A DNA stretch of 30,487 bases from Clostridiales bacterium (GTDB taxonomy: Bacteria > Bacillota > Clostridia > Lachnospirales > UBA12420): positions 70,953 to 101,439 of the forward strand of contig DMOI01000047.1 of the NCBI GenBank assembly GCA_003452395.1. The letters run 5' to 3'. This document shows, in pieces, positions 6,988-15,678 of the stretch (position 1 is its first letter; each line of letters begins with the position of its first letter). The notes under the pieces are model-generated. The model made no database searches. It worked only from the letters and a program-made list of their open reading frames with translations, and was not told the origin of the DNA. The position numbers and the translations under genes were made by a program.

Positions 6988-8718
6988 TTATGATTTTGGA
7001 TAATAGTTGTGTTCTATTAGCCATTCTTTTGTGTTTTTGAAATCATCATTGTAGTATAATGATGTTGACCTTTCATAGTTTTCATTTTGTTCTACATGCT
7101 TTTCGATTAATATTTCATTAACAAATTTTATTTTTTCCGTAGCCTGAGATTCTTTCATCCTCTGTTCATAAATCATTAGTAATGTATCTTTTCTCATTAA
7201 ATCTATTAATTCTTTTATTTCCTCTTTTTTACTAATATGCGCTATTTCTTCTCCATATAATGTTATTCCTATCCAATTAATATTTTCTTTATCAAATACT
7301 TCATATGCTTGCTTCTTGTATTCCTCTGATGCAAATATTACTTTTTCAATAGTTTCTATTTCTTTTTGCGTTTCTGATGAGTATTCAAGCGTATATTGTC
7401 TTGACATTTTTCTACCATTTTTTAGTACATATTCAATATCAAAATAATTCTTGCTACCTCCTCTACTATACATTTTAGAATGAGCTTTTTCAGATAATAT
7501 AATATTGTGTATTTCAAGTACCGCTTCTTTATTTTCTTGTGTTGTTAACTCTACATTATTACTATAATCGCTAATTAATGTATAACTTACTTTGCTTATA
7601 TCTCCTATGTTTGGTACTCTATTCTCAAAACCTGTAATGTCCATCTTTATACCTGCGAATATAATCAGCATTACGATAACATATACCAAATACCCTTTAT
7701 ACGAGTCTAACACCCTTACTGACTTTCTTATTAGCATTTCTGCTAAAAAATATGCTACAAAAGATGTTACTGCGTAAGCTACTATCATATGAGTCATACT
7801 TTCATTGAAAATAGCATATACTATCATTCCAATTGCAATCATAAAGCAGAATGTTATTCCATATTTAAGTATAGGATTTAGTTTTCTAAACACCACTATG
7901 TCTCCTGTTTTTTCTACCTTTCTTGCTTTATATATGAAATATGATATTATAGTTATAACTATTGCTACTAATATATAAATCAAATAAAGATTTTCTGTCA
8001 TGTTTTTTTCTCTTAAATATGAAGACTCCACCATAAATGTTTGAGGCAATATTGATAATTTCATAGCTAGTGAACTTTCTACTATTGACTCTTTAAATGC
8101 GTATCCAATTATAAATATTTTAAGCGTAGATTGTATTAGCATATATATACCCACTGGAAATACTAAAAGTATATATGTAAATATCGTCTGCATAAGACTA
8201 CTACCAATAAGCGTTCCTACCATGATAGTTAGAGCAAATATTAAAAACTCTAGTGAAAATGCTATATATGTCCAGCTCACTATTTCATTTCCACACTGGC
8301 TAAAAACACTTGGCCCTAGTATGAGCAACATCCCAAATATATTTATTATTATTGGTATTATTAGCAGTATAAAACCTGCTATAACATTTGTCGTATATAT
8401 TTGTTTTTTCTCTATTGGCATGCTATGTATATGTATATTTTGGAGTTTGTTTTGCATAAATCTTGTGACTACTGCACCTAATATAACAGGAATTATCAAC
8501 AATACAAGTATATTAAACTCACCGTTACTCAAATTTATTATGTTTTTTACAGCTCCCAAATAATCTTGATCTTCATACTTTAATAGCATCTTTTGCGCCA
8601 TAATAGGCATCAGCATCATTAAAAACAAAAGTACAAAATTTAAAATTGGAACCCACATGTTTAGCTTTAGTGTACTCTTAAATATTGCCTTATTAAATAG
8701 TTTGATTTTTGATTTCAT
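6988..8718 (-). CDS. ABC-2-type transporter permease (YtrA-operon type)
   Basis: Integral membrane protein of about 576 residues. The first two thirds contain many hydrophobic segments (around 11-12 by eye, beginning at about 20-40), with the GSSLMQTIFTYILLVFPVGIYML type of stretches typical of ABC-2 permeases. The last 190 residues are hydrophilic and probably extracytoplasmic or cytosolic, without a recognised motif. GGAGG lies upstream of the ATG at 8718, which overlaps the ATPase gene by 26 bases; an upstream in-frame start at 8739 is less likely. With the ATPase and the YtrA-like regulator it forms a three-gene operon, the arrangement seen for envelope-stress or antibiotic-responsive ABC systems in Bacillus. 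The substrate is unknown. Confidence 0.8.
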   Translation of the reverse strand: MKSKIKLFNKAIFKSTLKLNMWVPILNFVLLFLMMLMPIMAQKMLLKYEDQDYLGAVKNIINLSNGEFNILVLLIIPVILGAVVTRFMQNKLQNIHIHSMPIEKKQIYTTNVIAGFILLIIPIIINIFGMLLILGPSVFSQCGNEIVSWTYIAFSLEFLIFALTIMVGTLIGSSLMQTIFTYILLVFPVGIYMLIQSTLKIFIIGYAFKESIVESSLAMKLSILPQTFMVESSYLREKNMTENLYLIYILVAIVITIISYFIYKARKVEKTGDIVVFRKLNPILKYGITFCFMIAIGMIVYAIFNESMTHMIVAYAVTSFVAYFLAEMLIRKSVRVLDSYKGYLVYVIVMLIIFAGIKMDITGFENRVPNIGDISKVSYTLISDYSNNVELTTQENKEAVLEIHNIILSEKAHSKMYSRGGSKNYFDIEYVLKNGRKMSRQYTLEYSSETQKEIETIEKVIFASEEYKKQAYEVFDKENINWIGITLYGEEIAHISKKEEIKELIDLMRKDTLLMIYEQRMKESQATEKIKFVNEILIEKHVEQNENYERSTSLYYNDDFKNTKEWLIEHNYYPKS

Positions 8719-9595
8719 ATCCCTGTCCCTCCATCTCATATATAAATACTTCCTCTAGTGTCAAGCTTAATCTATCTAGTAATATTGGATTGTATTTATT
8801 TATTTTTTCTTCTATTTCATTCCATTCACCTTTTACAACTACTATCCTGATACTTCCGCTTTTCTCTGAGTTTATAATGTTTATTTCATTTAAAAGTTCC
8901 TCTTCTTGATCCTGATTTTCGAGTACAAACTGTATTTTATGTACATCTGTCCTCAAAGCCTCTATACTTTTTTCTATTATAGATTTTCCTTTGTCAAGTA
9001 TCAATATCGTATCACACATATTTTCAAGTTCTTTCAAATTATGTGACGATATTACTACTGTCATTTCTCTTTTTGCAACATCATCTATTACGATGTTCCA
9101 TAGCTTCTTTCTTGCTATTGGGTCAAGTCCATCTATAGGCTCATCCATGATGAGTATTTGGGGTGTCTTACTTAATGCGAAACAAAAAGCAACTTGCTTT
9201 TTCATACCCTTTGATAGTTTTGTAATTCTTTTTTTGTCGTTTATATCAAAAATTTCTTTTAATTTTTTGTATCGATCCTCATTCCAGTTCGTATACATTT
9301 CTTTATAAAAATTTGCCATGTTTTTTATCGTATATTGTGGATATGCATATATTTCATCTTGCATATATGCCATGCTTTGCTTTGTACTGGCATTTTCATA
9401 TATGTCTTGGTCATTAATTTTTACTTCTCCGCTATCTTCTTTGTAAACTCCTGCCAAGTGATTTAGCAGCGTAGTTTTCCCTGCTCCGTTCGGTCCTATT
9501 ATCCCGTAAATAGAGCCTTTTTTTACATTCATGTTTATACAATCTAATATCTGATCATCATCAAATTTTTTACACAGGTTCTTTGCAATTATCAC
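8693..9595 (-). CDS. ABC transporter ATP-binding protein
   Basis: 300 residues with a complete nucleotide-binding domain: Walker A GPNGAGKTTL (about residue 34), Q-loop region YMQDEI, signature LSKGMKKQ, Walker B ILIMDEP and switch His in VISSHN. The C-terminal 80 residues are an accessory domain as in YtrB/BcrA-type ATPases. Start is GTG; it overlaps the stop of the GntR gene as GTGA, so translation is coupled. GGGAGATGG lies upstream. It energises the neighbouring permease, the likely partner. Confidence 0.95.
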   Translation of the reverse strand: MIIAKNLCKKFDDDQILDCINMNVKKGSIYGIIGPNGAGKTTLLNHLAGVYKEDSGEVKINDQDIYENASTKQSMAYMQDEIYAYPQYTIKNMANFYKEMYTNWNEDRYKKLKEIFDINDKKRITKLSKGMKKQVAFCFALSKTPQILIMDEPIDGLDPIARKKLWNIVIDDVAKREMTVVISSHNLKELENMCDTILILDKGKSIIEKSIEALRTDVHKIQFVLENQDQEEELLNEINIINSEKSGSIRIVVVKGEWNEIEEKINKYNPILLDRLSLTLEEVFIYEMEGQGYEIKNQTI

Positions 9596-9951
9596 TCAGT
9601 ACCATCTCCCTTTTTAAATTTATATTCAACATATATACCTAGACTTTCAAGTCTATCAATCGCTTCATCTAGTTTTAATAATTCAGCTCTCGCTTGATTC
9701 TCTCTTATCTTTACTATCTGCTCTGATACAAAACTACCTTTCCCTGTTACAGAGTATATATATCCTTCTTCTTCAAGTATTCTATAAGCCCTTTGAACTG
9801 TATTTGGGTTTATTGTTAACTGCGATGCGAGTTCCCTTACTGTTAGCATTTGTTCGTTAACCTTTAGGATGTTTTTTACTATTAAAGTTTTAATCTTATC
9901 CACCAACTGCTCATAAATCGGAGCCCGACTGCTATAGTCAATTTGTAGCAT
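9592..9951 (-). CDS. GntR-family transcriptional regulator, YtrA subfamily
   Basis: About 119 residues: an N-terminal winged helix-turn-helix (YSSRAPIYEQLVDKI, then VRELASQLTINPNTVQRAYRILEEEGYI and GKGSFV) and a short helical C-terminus in place of an effector domain, the hallmark of the YtrA subfamily. Such proteins repress their own operon with the ABC transporter genes that follow, as here. The ATG at 9951 is preferred to the GTG at 9960, since GGGAGG lies 8 bases before the ATG and touches the GTG. The promoter and inverted repeat just upstream are its probable target. Confidence 0.93.
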   Translation of the reverse strand: MLQIDYSSRAPIYEQLVDKIKTLIVKNILKVNEQMLTVRELASQLTINPNTVQRAYRILEEEGYIYSVTGKGSFVSEQIVKIRENQARAELLKLDEAIDRLESLGIYVEYKFKKGDGTE

Positions 9952-9960
9952 TTTAAACAC

Positions 9961-10005
9961 CTCCCGTATAATTGTATTAATAACACTAGTACAATTATAC
10001 GGGAG
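9961..10005. promoter_or_regulatory. Probable YtrA-type operator: perfect 16-bp inverted repeat
   Basis: CTCCCGTATAATTGTA (9961-9976) and TACAATTATACGGGAG (9990-10005) are perfect inverted copies separated by 13 bases. The upstream arm contains the -10 box, and the downstream arm contains the Shine-Dalgarno sequence of the GntR gene. Because transcription should start within or after the first arm, it acts more likely as DNA operator than as RNA hairpin. Autorepression by the GntR protein is the natural reading. Confidence 0.7.
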
Positions 10006-10022
10006 ATTTCTATTTATGTCAA
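9994..10022 (-). promoter_or_regulatory. Consensus sigma-A promoter of the GntR/ABC operon
   Basis: TTGACA (10022-10017), 17 bases, TATAAT (9999-9994): a perfect consensus match. Such a strong promoter fits one that is kept off by a repressor bound to the overlapping inverted repeat. Confidence 0.88.
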
Positions 10023-10113
10023 TAGATGATAGAAAAATTAAATCACCGCCTACTTTATGGTAGTGGTTTATGCAATACTAAAATATCTTTGGAAGTTGTC
10101 TTTTATGTTTTTT

Positions 10114-10214
10114 GTTCCTCCCTTGCCAAGGGGAGGTTAGGTGGGGTCACAGTCTTTTAGTTTTATTTTAAACCTCTGACCCCCTCTTGCTCCCCCTTCG
10201 CAGGGGGAGGACTT
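10114..10214. repeat. GC-rich palindromic miniature element, copy B
   Basis: About 101 bp, sharing both arms with copy A at 4388-4484 (GTTCCTCCC at one end, GGGGGAGGACTT at the other, internal GGGGTCACA and TGACCCCCTCT) with a different centre. It ends 5 bases before the stop codon of the cis-prenyltransferase gene and may also act as its terminator through its GC-rich hairpins. The remainder of the gap back to 10006 is AT-rich with nothing recognised. Confidence 0.75.
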
Positions 10215-10219
10215 TACAC

Positions 10220-10876
10220 TCACCCTCCTAGTGTTACATCTTGTTTGTTATACCAATCTAATGCCCCATGTAGGTCGGCTACTTGAAAATCTGGCCACAT
10301 TTTTGGTATTATATAAAAGTCTGAGTACACTGTTTGTATTGGTAAAAATCCACTTAGCCTTCTTCGGTCTCCCCATCTTATTACTAAATCTATTCTGGAT
10401 ACATCTTTTGATTTTATATTTTGGTGTATTTCATGTTCCTTTGTTTTGCTATTTTCTAAAAGTCCTACTATGTCCCACTTCCAATCATAGTTTACAAGAA
10501 AGTTCACTTTAACTCCGTCTGGTCTTTTTATGTTTCTTTTTGTGTATTTTAATAATACATTAGGAAAGTTATGTGAGTCACTATCACCCACTACTAGCAG
10601 ATTGGCTTCTCTTTTTTCTAGCTCTACTACGGCATCTACACAAGCTTTTTTAAATGCTTCTTTTTGTTCTGATGGTCTTTTAGTATTATCTTGTGTGAAC
10701 CCATATAATGTAAGCTCTTCTATCCCTAGTTTTTTACATTCTTCAAATAACTCAAATCCAGGTTTTATCCCATAATCATAACCTTCATATTTCTCTAACT
10801 TATTTTCCACTGCCCACCTTCTATTTCCATCTGGTATTACTCCTATATGTTTTGGAATTCGAGTATATTTTCTCAT
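10220..10876 (-). CDS. Divergent cis-prenyltransferase (undecaprenyl diphosphate synthase family)
   Basis: 218 residues, shorter than the usual 240-255 of UppS. Family landmarks are present: HIGVIPDGNRRWA near the N-terminus (diphosphate-binding Asp), TLYGFTQDNTKRP, VNFLVNYDWKWDIV, DLVIRWGDRRRLSGFLPIQTVYSDFY and WPDF near the end. Several normally conserved positions differ: the GHxxG His is replaced in YEGYDYG, the Trp of the xNWxRP motif is Thr, and RTGGExR is RWGDRRR. It may therefore make a shorter or different prenyl chain, or have another role, and is not clearly the housekeeping UppS. AAGGAG precedes the ATG. It stands alone between the chemosensory operon and the GntR operon. Confidence 0.85.
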   Translation of the reverse strand: MRKYTRIPKHIGVIPDGNRRWAVENKLEKYEGYDYGIKPGFELFEECKKLGIEELTLYGFTQDNTKRPSEQKEAFKKACVDAVVELEKREANLLVVGDSDSHNFPNVLLKYTKRNIKRPDGVKVNFLVNYDWKWDIVGLLENSKTKEHEIHQNIKSKDVSRIDLVIRWGDRRRLSGFLPIQTVYSDFYIIPKMWPDFQVADLHGALDWYNKQDVTLGG

Positions 10877-10958
10877 AATGTTCTCCTTTTTTAGTGTTGT
10901 ATATGCTTCGCATTAAAATAAGCTAATATCCTATTTCATATATTTCCCATAAAAATAA

Positions 10959-10985
10959 AAAGAATACTCATTCTAAGTATTCTTT
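10959..10985 (-). terminator. Terminator of the chemosensory operon
   Basis: AAAGAATACT and AGTATTCTTT form a perfect 10-bp stem with a 7-base loop. On the minus strand it is followed by TTTATTTTTAT and lies 17 bases after the stop of the last chemosensory gene. Confidence 0.85.
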
Positions 10986-11002
10986 TACTCTCTGCACCAT
11001 TT

Positions 11003-11404
11003 TCATTCCTTTTTTACAAATCCCAACTTTCCTATTACCTCATGTAGTTTCTCTATATTTAGAGGCTTTGATGCATATGCATCACAACCAATATTATATG
11101 AACCCATTACTGTTTCCTTATCATTTAAAGCTGTTGTCATTATTATCTTCGCTCTCTCGCCTTCGGTTATACCTTTTTGTTTTTCTATCTCTCTTATCTT
11201 TTTTAATGCCTGTGTTCCATCCATCCTTGGCATCATTATATCAAGACATATAAGTTTGTATGGCTCTTCTTCTTGATGTGCAAGTATGAATGATTCCACT
11301 GCTTCTACACCGTCAACAACAACATCACATTTACCATAACCTAATAATATCTTCTGTATTAATTTCCTGCTTAAAAAGTCATCCTCTGCAATTAGTATTC
11401 TCAT
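11003..11404 (-). CDS. CheY-like single-domain response regulator
   Basis: 133 residues, receiver domain only. ILIAEDDF holds the acidic pair, ICLDIMMPRMDG the phosphoacceptor Asp (about residue 55), MTTALND the switch Thr and ASKPLN the conserved Lys. No output domain. GGAGG stands before the ATG. It is the last gene of the chemosensory operon, 31 bases after cheB. It differs from the CheY at the start of the operon and resembles stand-alone receivers that act as phosphate sinks or take phosphate from a hybrid kinase; which kinase it serves is unknown. Confidence 0.92.
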   Translation of the reverse strand: MRILIAEDDFLSRKLIQKILLGYGKCDVVVDGVEAVESFILAHQEEEPYKLICLDIMMPRMDGTQALKKIREIEKQKGITEGERAKIIMTTALNDKETVMGSYNIGCDAYASKPLNIEKLHEVIGKLGFVKKE

Positions 11405-11435
11405 TTTACACCTCCGTTATAGATATCTTAATATT

Positions 11436-12464
11436 CTAAACATTAATTTGTGAATATATAGCTTCAGATATTTTATCGAGTGGAACTTGTTTGATTACTG
11501 CCCCTATATTATACGCAACCATCGGCATTCCATATACAACTGATGTTTTTTCATCTTGTCCTATTGTATACGATCCATTTTTCCTCATATTTAACAAACC
11601 TTTTGCTCCATCACTTCCCATACCTGTCAAAATGACTCCTATAGCGTCCTTTGCTCCAATTTTAGCTATTGACTCAAACATTACATCAACTGATGGAGAG
11701 TGTCCATTTACATTTTCCCCAATAAAACATTTCACATAGTAGTTTTCTTTATCTTTGTAAACACTCATATGATATCCACCAGGTGCTATGAGAACTCTAC
11801 CTCTTTTTATTATATCTTTATCTTCTGCCTCTTTCACTTCCATATCACAAGCTTTGTCCAGCCTTTCTGCATACATTCTTGTGAAAACTGGTGGCATATG
11901 CTGTACTACAACTATTCCTGGTGCATCTTTTGGAAGGGTTTTTAGTACGCTGTAAAATGCTTCTGTTCCTCCTGTAGAGGCTCCAACTGCTATAAATTTA
12001 TTACTGTTCTTTATTGTTGTTTCAAAAGTTGGTTTTGAATATTCTTGTTTAATATTTTTTATTTTTGAAACAGATGCTATTTTTATTTTCATTATTAGTT
12101 CATTAAAAAATTTATTTAAATGCTCTACCTTTGATACATCTGGTTTTGCTACAAAATCAACTGCCCCTGATGCAAGCACATTAAATACATTATCACTAAC
12201 CGCGCTCACAACTATTACTGGTATTGGATATTGTGGTAATAACTTTTTTAGAAATTCTATACCGTTCATCCTTGGCATTTCTATATCAAGGGTAAGCACA
12301 TCTGGTTCTAGTTCTAGAATCATATCCCTAGCAATATAAGGGTCTCCAGCTACTCCAACTACTTGTATATATTGATCGTTTGAAATACCTTTCTTTATTG
12401 TCTCTCTAAATAACATCGAATCATCTACAACAAGAACCTTTATTTTTTTGTTATATGAAGTCAT
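11436..12464 (-). CDS. cheB: Chemotaxis response regulator protein-glutamate methylesterase CheB
   Basis: Removes methyl groups from, and deamidates, the chemoreceptor. The N-terminal receiver has VVDDS and LTLDIEMPRMNG (Asp60 phosphoacceptor). The C-terminal esterase has the triad motifs VGASTGGTEAF (Ser), VVVQHMPP (His) and LTGMGSDGAKGL (Asp). About 342 residues, full length. The ATG at 12464 is chosen because AGGAA lies 9 bases upstream; the GTG at 12473 nearly touches it. Opposes CheR, the gene just before it in the operon. Confidence 0.97.
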   Translation of the reverse strand: MTSYNKKIKVLVVDDSMLFRETIKKGISNDQYIQVVGVAGDPYIARDMILELEPDVLTLDIEMPRMNGIEFLKKLLPQYPIPVIVVSAVSDNVFNVLASGAVDFVAKPDVSKVEHLNKFFNELIMKIKIASVSKIKNIKQEYSKPTFETTIKNSNKFIAVGASTGGTEAFYSVLKTLPKDAPGIVVVQHMPPVFTRMYAERLDKACDMEVKEAEDKDIIKRGRVLIAPGGYHMSVYKDKENYYVKCFIGENVNGHSPSVDVMFESIAKIGAKDAIGVILTGMGSDGAKGLLNMRKNGSYTIGQDEKTSVVYGMPMVAYNIGAVIKQVPLDKISEAIYSQINV

Positions 12465-12495
12465 TTTTTTCACTTCCTGTCTATAAATTGTGATA

Positions 12496-13308
12496 TCACA
12501 ACTTTCTATACACTGCTGGCATTATATGTTTGTAATTTGTATCTTCCTTATTCACGAATTCAGAATGTCCTATAAATAAATATCCACCTTTTTCTGTGTG
12601 ATTGTAAAACTTATTTACTAGTTTATCTTTAGTTTTTTGGTCAAAATATATCATTACATTTCTACAAAATATTATATGAAATTTCTTTTTAAACGGAAAT
12701 ATTTCCTCCATCAAATTAAACTCCCCAAATACTACTTCATTTTTTATCTTATCAGATACTTTATACATATCATTATCTTCTTTGACAAAATATTTATACT
12801 TCAAATCCTTTGGCATGTTATTTAAAGATTCTGCACTATATAAACCCGCTTTAGCTTTTTTAAGTGCCTGTTGGGAAATATCTGTTGCTAGTATTTTAGT
12901 ATCCCAGTTTACTTTTCTTTCTTCAAAGTGCTCTGCTATCAGCATTGCTAATGTATATGCTTCTTCTCCCGATGAACACCCTGCGCTCCATATCCTTAAA
13001 TCTTTATCTCTTGTATTTTCCTCTATATAAGGTAATACAACTTTATTGAAAAAGTCGAAATGTACAGATTCTCTCATGAAAAATGTATAGTTTGTTGTAA
13101 TCTTATTTATAAGTGTTTGCATTTCATTACCTGTTTTATCATCTAAAACATTTTGTAAGTATTGACTAAAGTTTTCGAACCCTTTTTCTAAAATCAGATT
13201 GCTTAGTCTTCCCTCTACAAGAACCCTCTTATCTTTAAGTTCTATTCCATAATTACTCTTTATGTGTGTAATAAGTTTATGAAAGTCTTTATCTTTTATT
13301 TCTATCAT
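12496..13308 (-). CDS. cheR: Chemotaxis protein methyltransferase CheR
   Basis: S-adenosylmethionine-dependent methylation of glutamates on the chemoreceptor. 270 residues: N-terminal helical domain, TTNYTFFMRE linker motif, SAM-binding IWSAGCSSGEEAYTLAM, ILATDIS, and FCRNVMIYFD with LFIGHSE near the end. AGGTGAT precedes the ATG. It sits between mcp and cheB. Confidence 0.97.
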   Translation of the reverse strand: MIEIKDKDFHKLITHIKSNYGIELKDKRVLVEGRLSNLILEKGFENFSQYLQNVLDDKTGNEMQTLINKITTNYTFFMRESVHFDFFNKVVLPYIEENTRDKDLRIWSAGCSSGEEAYTLAMLIAEHFEERKVNWDTKILATDISQQALKKAKAGLYSAESLNNMPKDLKYKYFVKEDNDMYKVSDKIKNEVVFGEFNLMEEIFPFKKKFHIIFCRNVMIYFDQKTKDKLVNKFYNHTEKGGYLFIGHSEFVNKEDTNYKHIMPAVYRKL

Positions 13309-13324
13309 GTTTTATCACCTATCT

Positions 13325-15544
13325 TTAATACTTCCCAAAACTACCATCATCAAGATCTATTTTCTTTTTAGTTTTAACTACTTTTTTCTCAGCTAATTGT
13401 ACTGGTTTAGATTTATTTACATTCATCTCAGAGAAATCACTTTCTTTATAGTACATAGGATTTTTCTTTAGGTTGAATTTTGCTACGAGTTCTTTAAGCA
13501 TTTCTGCTTGACTTGATAATTCTTCACTTGCTGATGCACTTTCTTCAGCTGTAGCTGAGTTTGTTTGTATTACCTGTGAAACCTGCTCTATTCCTTTATT
13601 TACTTGGGCTATTCCTGTAGCTTGCTCATTCGATGCAGTTGCTATATTTCCCACAAGACTAGCTGCTTTTTCCACACCGGATACAATTTCATCAAGTGCA
13701 GCCGCCGTTTCGTTAGCTATTTTTGTACCAGATTCAACTTTTTTGATAGATCCTTCTATTAAAGCCGTTGTTTCCTTTGCTGCATTTGCACTCCTTGCAG
13801 CTAAGTTTCTAACTTCTTCTGCTACAACTGCAAAACCTTTTCCGTGTTGACCTGCTCTTGCTGCTTCAACTGCAGCGTTTAGTGCAAGTATATTTGTTTG
13901 AAATGCTATTTCATCTATTACTTTTATTATTTTCGATATATTAGATGATGATTCACTTATTTCAGACATAGACCCTAACATTTCCTTCATTTGCTTATTT
14001 CCACTAGTTGCATTTGCACTAGCTTTATTTGCTAATTCATTTGCTTTATTTGCATTTTCTGCATTTTGCTTTGTTTGTGCTGCAATTTGTGAAATTGAAG
14101 TTGTTAGCTCTTCTATCGCACTTGCTTGCTCTGTAGTTCCTTGTGAAAGCATCTGACTTCCTTCTGAAACTTGTCTTGATCCTCCCGAAACTTGTTCTGC
14201 TGAATTATTCATTTCGCCTAATACTTTATTTAATGAACTTATTATTAAATTTAATGCATTCTTAATTTCTACGAAATCTCCCCTATAGTCACTAGTCACT
14301 TCTAGATTAAGATTTCCATTTGACATCTCTGATAAAACATTTGTTATTTCATTTATGTATCCTTGAATTGTATTTATTGTATAGTTAAGTGCATCTTTAA
14401 TTTCAGCATGATCTCCCATGTAGTTGCCATTTACACTTACATTTAGATTACCATTTGCCATCTCTTTTAGCACTGCTGCCGCCTCTTTTACTGGTTCTAT
14501 AACTGCATCTAGTGTTTTATTTACTCCTCTTACTATATCTTTATATCCACCTTTAAATGCATCTTCATTTCCTCTCACTGATAGTCTTCCTTCTACTGCT
14601 GCTTTTGTAAGTGTTCCTGCTTCAGATACTAAGCTCCCTAATGTTTCAACTACCTTTTTCATGCTTTTTCCAAGAACATCCTTATCTGACTTAACCTCTA
14701 CATCTACATCAAGTTCCCCGTTTGCTATTCTTTGAGCGTTTATTGCTTGATCTTTTATATTAGCAATAACATTTGAGAAAGAGCGTGCAAGTGCACCTAT
14801 TTCATCTTTAGAATCAACATTAATAGTTACTTCAACATCTCCTTTTGAAAGTTGCTCCGCAACCGCAGCCATTCTAATTATTGGTCTAGTTATAATCTTA
14901 CTCAAAATTATTCCTAAACCAAGTGATACTAAAACACCTATTACCAAAACTATCATCATTACATTTACTGATGTATTAGCCTGCAAAGTATTAGCTTCTG
15001 ATCTATTCTTTGCAGCTTCAACCGTTAATTTATTAAGCTCTGCTATCTTTTCTTGAAGCATTCTAGATGCAATTCCTGAATCTCCAGTTTCTGATATTAA
15101 AGCTAATGCCTCTTGTTTTTTACCTTGCATAGCCAAGTCTTCTGCCTTAATTAATTGTGGGTAAAAGGCTTCCCTTGCTTTTACATATTCCTCAAATCCA
15201 GCTTTTAGGATAGGGTTACCATCAATGGCAGCACCCATTACTTTTGAGTTTGCATCCATTACTTCTCTTGTCTCATTAATTTTATCTGATTGTGCTTGCA
15301 TTAGATTTTCATCTGCTACTAATATCATTTGTCTTAATTGAACCCTCATTCTCTGAAATGATGTTGATATTTCTGTTAAATTAGACAGAGGAACTGTATT
15401 TCTTTCATATAACACTGTCCCACTATTATTTATCTCTTTTATATTCATTATTCCTACTATCCCAACTATACCTGCGATCATTGCAACCATAACAAATCCT
15501 AATATTAATTTTGTACCAATCTTTAAATTCATAAACCATTTCAT
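13325..15544 (-). CDS. Methyl-accepting chemotaxis protein with several HAMP-like units
   Basis: 739 residues. TM1 at about 11-33, an extracytoplasmic four-helix-bundle type sensor (about 34-192), TM2 at about 194-216, then a classic HAMP (from ITRPI, with DEIG). Four more HAMP-like units follow at about 268-305, 310-350, 355-395 and 400-440, marked by recurring phrases such as MANGNLNVSV and MSNGNLNLEV. The signalling domain (about 440-700) has the conserved hairpin tip FQTNILALNAAVEAARAG that contacts CheA and CheW. There is no C-terminal pentapeptide for CheR docking; the protein ends DDGSFGKY. Start ATG has AGGGGGG upstream. It is the only receptor in the window, encoded within the operon, so it probably signals to this CheA. 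Confidence 0.95.
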   Translation of the reverse strand: MKWFMNLKIGTKLILGFVMVAMIAGIVGIVGIMNIKEINNSGTVLYERNTVPLSNLTEISTSFQRMRVQLRQMILVADENLMQAQSDKINETREVMDANSKVMGAAIDGNPILKAGFEEYVKAREAFYPQLIKAEDLAMQGKKQEALALISETGDSGIASRMLQEKIAELNKLTVEAAKNRSEANTLQANTSVNVMMIVLVIGVLVSLGLGIILSKIITRPIIRMAAVAEQLSKGDVEVTINVDSKDEIGALARSFSNVIANIKDQAINAQRIANGELDVDVEVKSDKDVLGKSMKKVVETLGSLVSEAGTLTKAAVEGRLSVRGNEDAFKGGYKDIVRGVNKTLDAVIEPVKEAAAVLKEMANGNLNVSVNGNYMGDHAEIKDALNYTINTIQGYINEITNVLSEMSNGNLNLEVTSDYRGDFVEIKNALNLIISSLNKVLGEMNNSAEQVSGGSRQVSEGSQMLSQGTTEQASAIEELTTSISQIAAQTKQNAENANKANELANKASANATSGNKQMKEMLGSMSEISESSSNISKIIKVIDEIAFQTNILALNAAVEAARAGQHGKGFAVVAEEVRNLAARSANAAKETTALIEGSIKKVESGTKIANETAAALDEIVSGVEKAASLVGNIATASNEQATGIAQVNKGIEQVSQVIQTNSATAEESASASEELSSQAEMLKELVAKFNLKKNPMYYKESDFSEMNVNKSKPVQLAEKKVVKTKKKIDLDDGSFGKY

Positions 15545-15566
15545 AAAATTAATCCCCCCTGTAGGA

Positions 15567-15599
15567 TAGTTGAAAGTTAAAAGTTGAGAGTTGAAAGTT
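15567..15599. repeat. Heptanucleotide tandem repeat AAGTTGA, about 4.7 copies
   Basis: Degenerate head-to-tail copies of AAGTTGA in the gap between cheW and mcp. The same heptamer occurs at 23465-23490. From 15600 to about 15692 the DNA continues as low-complexity TTTTCAT-like sequence. Confidence 0.75.
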
Positions 15600-15678
15600 T
15601 TTTAAAAACTTTTCATCTTTTACTTTTCGCTTTTCATTTTCATCTTTTGTTTTTCATTTTCATTTTCAATTTTTCATC

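Noticed and set aside
9961..10005. RNA hairpin hiding the ribosome site of the GntR gene
   Set aside because: The upstream arm includes the -10 box, so most of it should not be transcribed; a DNA operator is more likely.
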